Positions 39,965-45,021 of a stretch of 45,021 bases of DNA are shown in pieces. A program made the translations under genes and the position numbers. The stretch comes from an uncultured Clostridia bacterium. Its GTDB lineage: Bacteria; Bacillota; Clostridia; UBA1381. Numbering within the stretch: the stretch's first letter is position 1; every line of letters begins with the position of its first letter. The notes beneath the pieces were generated by a model. That model worked only from the letters and a program-made list of their open reading frames with translations. It searched no databases and was not told the origin of the DNA. The DNA lies in NCBI GenBank assembly GCA_947631085.1, contig CANRJY010000005.1:89976-134996 (forward strand), in the 5' to 3' direction.

Positions 39965-41548
39965 CTATTTTTTGTATTTTTCCTGTAAATTTTTTATTTC
40001 GTCCCGTATTTTACCGCGTATTTCCTCGTCCATTATCTCGACCGCGCCGGCATACTGCATCGCCCAATGCACTATCATCGAAGGCGATGTTTTGACCGTC
40101 ACGATATCGTATCCGTCCTCGCACGGCTCGTCTGTTTTATCGTAATGGTCGCCAAACCAGTCGTGCAGGATAGTATAGTCGGTGCTGCGGATCTTGATGT
40201 TGATATCCCTCGGTTCATCATACGCCATGTAAAGATGCTCCGCCATATACTTCTCCGGATCCCAGTACGCGCTGCTTATCGGAAGTCCCCCGAACGCGCT
40301 GATGGCAATAGGAACATTTCGTCCGTTATCGTTCTTAACAAATTCGATATCCGTCATAAGATCGACGCGGTAGTGCCAGATACGCTTATCATCCGCTTTC
40401 AGCCCGATACAATAGTAATTGTCGTGATAGACCACCAAATGATACGGGCTTAAAGCATGAACGTAGTCTGATTTGGGTACCATTTCATGCTCGGCTGTGT
40501 AGCAGTTAAACTTGAATCGGATCTGCCACATATTATTTACAGCGTTCTGTATAATATTTATGTTTCGGGAAAAGCCGCGCCGATTTCTTATCATCCTGCC
40601 GCTGAACCTGCCGTGTACGGCTTTGGGGCTGAATTTCAGCTTTCCGCCTTGGAGGAACGGCGTTCTGTAATATACGCTTGCGGTCGATACGAGCTTATTA
40701 ACAATATCGGTTTTTTCCTTGCCGGAAAGCATATCCGAAAGGCAGACTATCTGAACAAGTCTGTCCAATTCCTCGTAATCGAACAAATGCGCATAGGAAA
40801 ATTCGGTTATCGCGGCAGCCTTTTTCCCGCGTTCCTTGTCCCGTTTTGCTTGTAAGCGGTCTTCCTTATAGCCCTCATATTTTATCATGTACTCATCGTC
40901 ATTATTTCCTGTGTATTTTGGAGGATCGACCTCCGAGAGAATTTCCTCAACGGTACTCGTAATTGTGTTCGGCGATTCGAGAGGCGTTCCGTTATTGTAT
41001 TTCACGATACGATAAAACTGAAGCAGGCTGCACAGCTTGTCCTTTGACAGACTGTGTTTTTCGTCGGTGAGAAGCCGCAGAATTTCCATGATTTGCAGCG
41101 CCCGCCTTTCCGCGCTGTATTTTCCTCGTTTGGGCGCGGCGCTCACGGAAATTCCCGGTTCGCGAGCGCGCAGCCGTTCGACCGATTCTAATTGAACGCG
41201 GGCGATATTATTGGGCTTTTCGGTCAGTCCGAGGGGATTTAAAATAAAGCTCATTTGCCGTAGCATTTCGCCTTTGATATAACCGGTCGCATATGTCAAG
41301 AGCCTTCCCTTTTTGGGATCGTAATTGTGGAGCGCATCCGAAAAGCCTTGCCAGCCCGCCTGACGCAATTCATCCTTGACATCATTTTTGCCGTCATTCG
41401 CCATGTTAAATTTCGACAGTAATATATTCACGCACTTGTAAATATAATTCTCAAAGTTGTGATACAGCTTTTCCCATGCTTCATTGTCGCCGGATCTTAT
41501 CTTTACCGCCAATTCATCCACTTGTTCGCTTTTCATATATTCTTCCAT
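39965..41548 (-). CDS. Sigma-70 region 2 fused to a WYL-domain transcriptional regulator
   Basis: A 527-residue cytoplasmic regulator with an unusual architecture. Residues about 12-105 match sigma-70 region 2: SGDNEAWEKLYHNFENYIYK, then DELRQAGWQGFSDALHNYDP and GRLLTYATGYIKGEMLRQM, the core- and -10-binding helices. No region 4 is visible. Residues 145-210 resemble the winged helix of WYL repressors (RRALQIMEILRLLTDEKH). Residues 367-402 hold the WYL domain (SPYHLVVYHDNYYCIGLKAD; HYRVDLMTDIEFV), and 448-520 the WCX-like C-terminal domain. WYL proteins sense nucleic acid or nucleotide ligands and often control defence or DNA-repair genes. GGGAG precedes the ATG. It is upstream of the GNAT gene in the same direction. 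Confidence 0.75.
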   Translation of the reverse strand: MEEYMKSEQVDELAVKIRSGDNEAWEKLYHNFENYIYKCVNILLSKFNMANDGKNDVKDELRQAGWQGFSDALHNYDPKKGRLLTYATGYIKGEMLRQMSFILNPLGLTEKPNNIARVQLESVERLRAREPGISVSAAPKRGKYSAERRALQIMEILRLLTDEKHSLSKDKLCSLLQFYRIVKYNNGTPLESPNTITSTVEEILSEVDPPKYTGNNDDEYMIKYEGYKEDRLQAKRDKERGKKAAAITEFSYAHLFDYEELDRLVQIVCLSDMLSGKEKTDIVNKLVSTASVYYRTPFLQGGKLKFSPKAVHGRFSGRMIRNRRGFSRNINIIQNAVNNMWQIRFKFNCYTAEHEMVPKSDYVHALSPYHLVVYHDNYYCIGLKADDKRIWHYRVDLMTDIEFVKNDNGRNVPIAISAFGGLPISSAYWDPEKYMAEHLYMAYDEPRDINIKIRSTDYTILHDWFGDHYDKTDEPCEDGYDIVTVKTSPSMIVHWAMQYAGAVEIMDEEIRGKIRDEIKNLQEKYKK

Positions 41549-41672
41549 ATTATCTCCCGCACCTCCCGTGGGTTTTATAAATCCAGTATATCATTATCAA
41601 GGGCGGATGTAAATATATTTATGATTTTTCGCGGTAAAATCGGCGTATAAAGCGTATCAAAAAATTTTCATA

Positions 41673-41722
41673 TTTACAAAATAAAACAAACATGGTATAA
41701 TAACGTTGCGGCGACGGTGCCG
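41673..41722 (+). promoter_or_regulatory. Promoter and leader hairpin of the first LRR surface protein
   Basis: TTTACA (41673-41678), 17-bp spacer, TATAAT (41696-41701). A hairpin CGGC-GACGGT-GCCG followed by TTTTT comes next; this -10 plus hairpin sequence is nearly the same as at 8288-8318. Confidence 0.55.
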
Positions 41723-41792
41723 TTTTTAAGAACTTGAAAACTTTGTGCGCTTGCAAAAGCGCACATTAATTTTAAAACGGGAGGAATAATAC

Positions 41793-43712
41793 ATGAAAAA
41801 AAAGTTAAGCGGGTTGGTCATCTTATTGTCAATGGCGCTCTTATTCTCAGTCGCTTCCGCGGCGGCGGCGGATGTATATGAGAGCGGCGTCTGCGGCGCG
41901 GATGGCGATAATTTGACATGGACGCTGGATGAGGACGGAACACTCACCATAAGCGGTCACGGTGATATGCAGTCGGGAAAGCCTACATGGTATGACGAGA
42001 CTCAATATATCAGACAGATCATAATAGGATCCGGCGTTACGAGTATCAGCGAGAATGTTTTTGAAAATTGCCACATCTTAAGCAGCGTAACTATGGGTGA
42101 TGATGTTGCGGCTATTGGCGCCGGAGCTTTTCGGCGCTGCGAGTCTCTGGAAAGCATTAAGCTGCCGGACAAATTAAGCGTGATAGAGAATGAGACGTTC
42201 TTTGAGTGCAAAAGCTTGCCGGGCATAAACATCCCCGACGGCGTTACGAGTATCGGCGACAGCGCGTTTCAGAGCTGCAGCAGCCTGACAGGCGTAGAGA
42301 TCCCGGGCAGCGTGGCGAGTATAGGAACCTCGGCATTTGAAGGGTGCTCGAGCTTGAATAACGTGAAGGTCAACGAAGGCGTGACCTCCATCGAAAGCAA
42401 CGCGTTTGAGGACTGCACTTCATTGTATGATATAACCCTGCCCGACAGCTTGATCGACCTGCCGTGCAACATAGTAAGAAATACGGCGCTGTTCAACGAT
42501 GAAAACAGCTGGGAGGACGATATACTTTATGTAAACAATATCTTGCTGTGGGGACGAGAGACGATGACGGGAAAACGCAGCATAAAAAGCAACACTGTTT
42601 GTATTGCCGAGTCCGCCTTTGAAGGGTGCGATGGGCTTACAGAAGTATATTGTCCCGACAGCGTTAAGTATATCGGAAGCGCCGCTTTCACCGGTTGTAA
42701 AAAATTAGAAAATATAACGCTGCCAAACAACATAGACGTAATTAACGGCGGACTTTTTTACGACTGTGACAGCCTGAAACAAATTGTTATTCCGAGCGGC
42801 GTAACCTCGATTGGAAGCAGCGCTTTCAGAGGCTGCGATTCTTTAACCGATATTACGGTCCCCGACGCGGTAACGTCGATCGGAGCCGGAGCGTTTTCGT
42901 ATTGCCCCAATTTGGAAAATATAACGCTGCCCGACAATATAAAAAGCATTGGGGAGGGTATAGTTTCATCAACGGCATATGCAAGTAACAGCGAAAACAA
43001 AGAGGACGGACTTTTATATTGCGGCAGTTATTTGTTGGCATCCGATGTGTTCCCGACAAATAAAACAAGCTATAAAATACGTCAGGGAACCACGGTAATA
43101 GCCGATAAAGCTATCGAAACCTGTTATTACGCCACCGAGATCACGATTCCGGATTCGGTTATTTATCTTGGCGCGTACGCGTTCCATTCATGGCGTGACA
43201 TCAAAACTATTGTCATTCCCCCGAAAGTCAGCGCGATCTTGGAACACACCTTCGATGGATGTACCGATTTGGAAACGATATATATACCGTCTAACGTAAA
43301 ATCGATCGGATACCACGCATTCGCTTCATGCGGAGTGAAGGATATATATTACGGAGGAACAGAGCAGCAGTGGAATGATATTGACTTTGACAGATCTTCG
43401 GTTTTGGGAGACGACGTGGTAATTCATTATAACAGCAGCGCCCCAAGCGGTCAAAATTCTCTGCCCGAACCGACCGTCGCCTCGGCGGACGGCGGATATG
43501 TTATCACCGCCAATATAAATGATACCGGAACGGCCTGCGCGGCGGTTTATGACGCGGACGGAAAATTACTTTACGTTGACCGCAAGCCGTTTTCGGACGG
43601 AGCGGCGAATGTCGCGCCGTATATTCCGGTCAACGCCGCGTATATAAAGTTTTTCGTATGGGCGGGAAACACGCTGCAGCCGATAACAGCCGAAAAAACG
43701 GTAATAATGTAA
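41793..43712 (+). CDS. BspA-like leucine-rich repeat surface protein
   Basis: A 639-residue secreted protein. Signal peptide about 1-26 (LLFSVASAAAA). A short lead-in module GVCGADGDNLTWTLDEDGTL (about 31-50) is typical of this class. About 75-540 are treponema-type LRR_5 repeats with the cores VTSIGDSAFQSCSSLTGVEI and close variants, ending in a partial unit IYYGGTEQQWNDID. The C-terminal 75 residues are a beta-rich module (CAAVYDADGKLLYVD; IKFFVWAGNTLQPI) found at the ends of Clostridial surface proteins. No sortase or SLH anchor is seen. Such proteins act in adhesion or in binding host or plant polymers. GGGAGG precedes the ATG. Confidence 0.9.
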   Translation: MKKKLSGLVILLSMALLFSVASAAAADVYESGVCGADGDNLTWTLDEDGTLTISGHGDMQSGKPTWYDETQYIRQIIIGSGVTSISENVFENCHILSSVTMGDDVAAIGAGAFRRCESLESIKLPDKLSVIENETFFECKSLPGINIPDGVTSIGDSAFQSCSSLTGVEIPGSVASIGTSAFEGCSSLNNVKVNEGVTSIESNAFEDCTSLYDITLPDSLIDLPCNIVRNTALFNDENSWEDDILYVNNILLWGRETMTGKRSIKSNTVCIAESAFEGCDGLTEVYCPDSVKYIGSAAFTGCKKLENITLPNNIDVINGGLFYDCDSLKQIVIPSGVTSIGSSAFRGCDSLTDITVPDAVTSIGAGAFSYCPNLENITLPDNIKSIGEGIVSSTAYASNSENKEDGLLYCGSYLLASDVFPTNKTSYKIRQGTTVIADKAIETCYYATEITIPDSVIYLGAYAFHSWRDIKTIVIPPKVSAILEHTFDGCTDLETIYIPSNVKSIGYHAFASCGVKDIYYGGTEQQWNDIDFDRSSVLGDDVVIHYNSSAPSGQNSLPEPTVASADGGYVITANINDTGTACAAVYDADGKLLYVDRKPFSDGAANVAPYIPVNAAYIKFFVWAGNTLQPITAEKTVIM

Positions 43713-43804
43713 AACCGCGTAAAATCTTTGAAAAATCGTTGCTTTTTCGGCTGAAGTATGTTAAAATTTAAATATCAGTATACTGTGCGAGGAGGATTGG
43801 AACC

Positions 43805-45021
43805 ATGAAAACACAATTTATTTCGGCTTTGCTTGCCGTTTCGCTGCTTATGCCGACGCTGCCCGTTTTTTCGGCGGGAAATGAAACAGACGGCGGACAA
43901 ACGGAGTTTGAATCACGGGAAACCGTTCAAACCGACGCGGAAGCTATCGCCGAGCCGACGGATATTCCGGCGGCTGCCGAAGACGATATCGCAGCTGACG
44001 AGCTCGGGAGCGGTGACATTACCGCCGAGCCGACCGAAGAGCCGTACGCGGATATATCGCTCGCCGACGAGGAGAGCACGGTCACATGGTCACTGAGCCA
44101 AGACGGCGTGCTTACCATAAGCGGCGAGGGCGCCATAACCGATACCGGCTGGGATAAAGCGAGCGTTAAGAAGCTGGTCATTTCCGAGGGAGTGACCGTT
44201 ATACCCGACAACGCGTTCAGGGGCTGCGAAGCGCTTACGGACATAAATATGCCGGAAAGCCTGACAAGTATCGGAGACTACGCGTTTGACAGATGTATAT
44301 CGCTGCCGGTAATACGCATACCCAAAAACGTAACGCATATGGGACGCAGCGCGTTCGGCTCGTGCTATAACGTCGAAAGAATAGAATGGAACGCGGTAAA
44401 ATACGAGGAAAATATTAACAACTATACCTTTTTTGCCGCGGGAAGAGACACCGACGGAGTAGAGGTAATATTCGCGGACGGGACAGAGATCATTCCCGCG
44501 TATATATTCGGAACAGGCTGGTATAATGACGCAAAGCTCACGCGAGTGACGATCCCGTCAAGCGTGAAGTCCATAGGCTACGGTGCGTTTTACGGACAAA
44601 GCGGACTGACGGAAATAAATATTCCCGATGGCGTGGAAACGATTGGCAGCTCGGCGTTCTATAATTGCTCGTCACTGAAAAAGGTGACAATAGGCGCGAG
44701 CGTAAACAGCGTGGGAGACACGGCGTTTCATGAATGTCCCGAGCTGAAAAGCATCGGCCCCAAGGGCGGCGGCTATGATATCGAATACGCATGGACGGGA
44801 GACTCGTTACAGAAAAATGTTTTCAAAGGCATGAAGTATGTAACAAAGATAGAGCTGCCGAACGATATGACCGTGGTACAAGACGATATGTTCAGGGGCT
44901 GCGAAGCGCTTACGGAAATAAGCCTGCCGGACAGCCTGACAAGCATCGGAGACTACGCGTTTGACAGATGTATATCGCTGCCGGTAATACGCATACCCAA
45001 AAACGTAACGCATATGGGACG
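43805..45021 (+). CDS. BspA-like leucine-rich repeat surface protein, 3' end outside window
   Basis: The first 405 codons of a second LRR_5 surface protein. Signal peptide about 1-24 (LLAVSLLMPTLPVFSAG), then an acidic Glu/Asp/Thr/Ala-rich stalk (about 25-90), the lead-in STVTWSLSQDGVLTISGEG, and LRR_5 repeats of the type LTSIGDYAFDRCISLPVIRI. A 131-bp stretch at 44216 recurs 675 bp later and runs to the window edge, so the repeats have been amplified in 225-residue blocks. GAGGAGG lies nine bases before the ATG. Paralogue of the gene just upstream, though the stalk is specific to this one. Confidence 0.88.
   Translation, partial: MKTQFISALLAVSLLMPTLPVFSAGNETDGGQTEFESRETVQTDAEAIAEPTDIPAAAEDDIAADELGSGDITAEPTEEPYADISLADEESTVTWSLSQDGVLTISGEGAITDTGWDKASVKKLVISEGVTVIPDNAFRGCEALTDINMPESLTSIGDYAFDRCISLPVIRIPKNVTHMGRSAFGSCYNVERIEWNAVKYEENINNYTFFAAGRDTDGVEVIFADGTEIIPAYIFGTGWYNDAKLTRVTIPSSVKSIGYGAFYGQSGLTEINIPDGVETIGSSAFYNCSSLKKVTIGASVNSVGDTAFHECPELKSIGPKGGGYDIEYAWTGDSLQKNVFKGMKYVTKIELPNDMTVVQDDMFRGCEALTEISLPDSLTSIGDYAFDRCISLPVIRIPKNVTHMG
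44216..44346 (+). repeat. Direct repeat in the second LRR gene, copy 1
   Basis: 131 bases, about 95% identical (6 differences counted) to 44891-45021. Distance 675 bp, exactly 225 codons, so the frame is kept. Confidence 0.85.
44891..45021 (+). repeat. Direct repeat in the second LRR gene, copy 2 (cut by window end)
   Basis: The second copy of the 131-base repeat; it continues past the window, so the true unit is longer. Confidence 0.85.

Overview
The window looks like chromosome from an anaerobic, probably gut-dwelling member of the Clostridia (Firmicutes). Evidence seen: a ferredoxin-linked 2-oxoacid oxidoreductase, many strong RBSs of the AGGAGG type, sigma-A promoters with 16-18 bp spacers, SLH-anchored secreted enzymes, an Rrf2 regulator, a short cobalamin-dependent MetH, and BspA-type leucine-rich surface proteins. 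A pectin enzyme carrying SLH motifs recalls Monoglobus-like pectin specialists; that placement is inference only.

Layout. 0-3 kb: end of an unrecognised gene, then a four-gene ferredoxin/2-oxoacid oxidoreductase operon (delta, alpha, beta, gamma). 3-8.2 kb: a PMT/GT39-like membrane protein, a hybrid histidine kinase with a periplasmic-binding-type sensor, and an alpha/beta hydrolase. 8.3-13.6 kb: a Y-family DNA polymerase and a YolD-like small gene, separated by a 3.5 kb RIT element (three overlapping tyrosine recombinase genes inside 36-bp perfect terminal inverted repeats, each end an outer/inner box pair with a 39-bp gap). 13.6-18 kb: glutaredoxin-like protein, autoregulated Rrf2 regulator, E1-like (ThiF/MoeB) and JAMM protease genes behind a helix-hairpin-helix gene, then a class A beta-lactamase-like serine hydrolase and an HSL-type esterase.

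18-28.4 kb is a rhamnogalacturonan-I utilisation locus: an SLH-anchored PL11 lyase cuts the polymer at the surface, a lipoprotein binding protein with two permeases imports the products, and a cytosolic GH105 protein removes the unsaturated end sugar. The ATPase is not in the window. A lipoprotein NagZ-like GH3 follows.

28.4-36.4 kb: a Ser/Tyr/Arg tetrad-repeat protein coupled to a putative glycosyltransferase, a YihY/BrkB membrane protein, metF-metH sharing overlapping divergent promoters with galU, a GH43-like propeller protein fused at its end to the debris of a secreted gene, and tRNA-Ser(GGA). 36.6-41.5 kb holds accessory genes on the minus strand: a phosphoesterase, an AT-rich acidic protein with an internal duplication, a GNAT protein, a tiny ORF, and a regulator that fuses a sigma-70 region 2 to a WYL-type repressor. 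41.7 kb to the end: two BspA-like leucine-rich surface proteins; the second contains a 675-bp direct repeat and runs off the window.

The best candidates for something undescribed are the sigma region 2-WYL fusion, the tetrad-repeat protein with its coupled glycosyltransferase-like partner, and the symmetrical end architecture of the RIT element.
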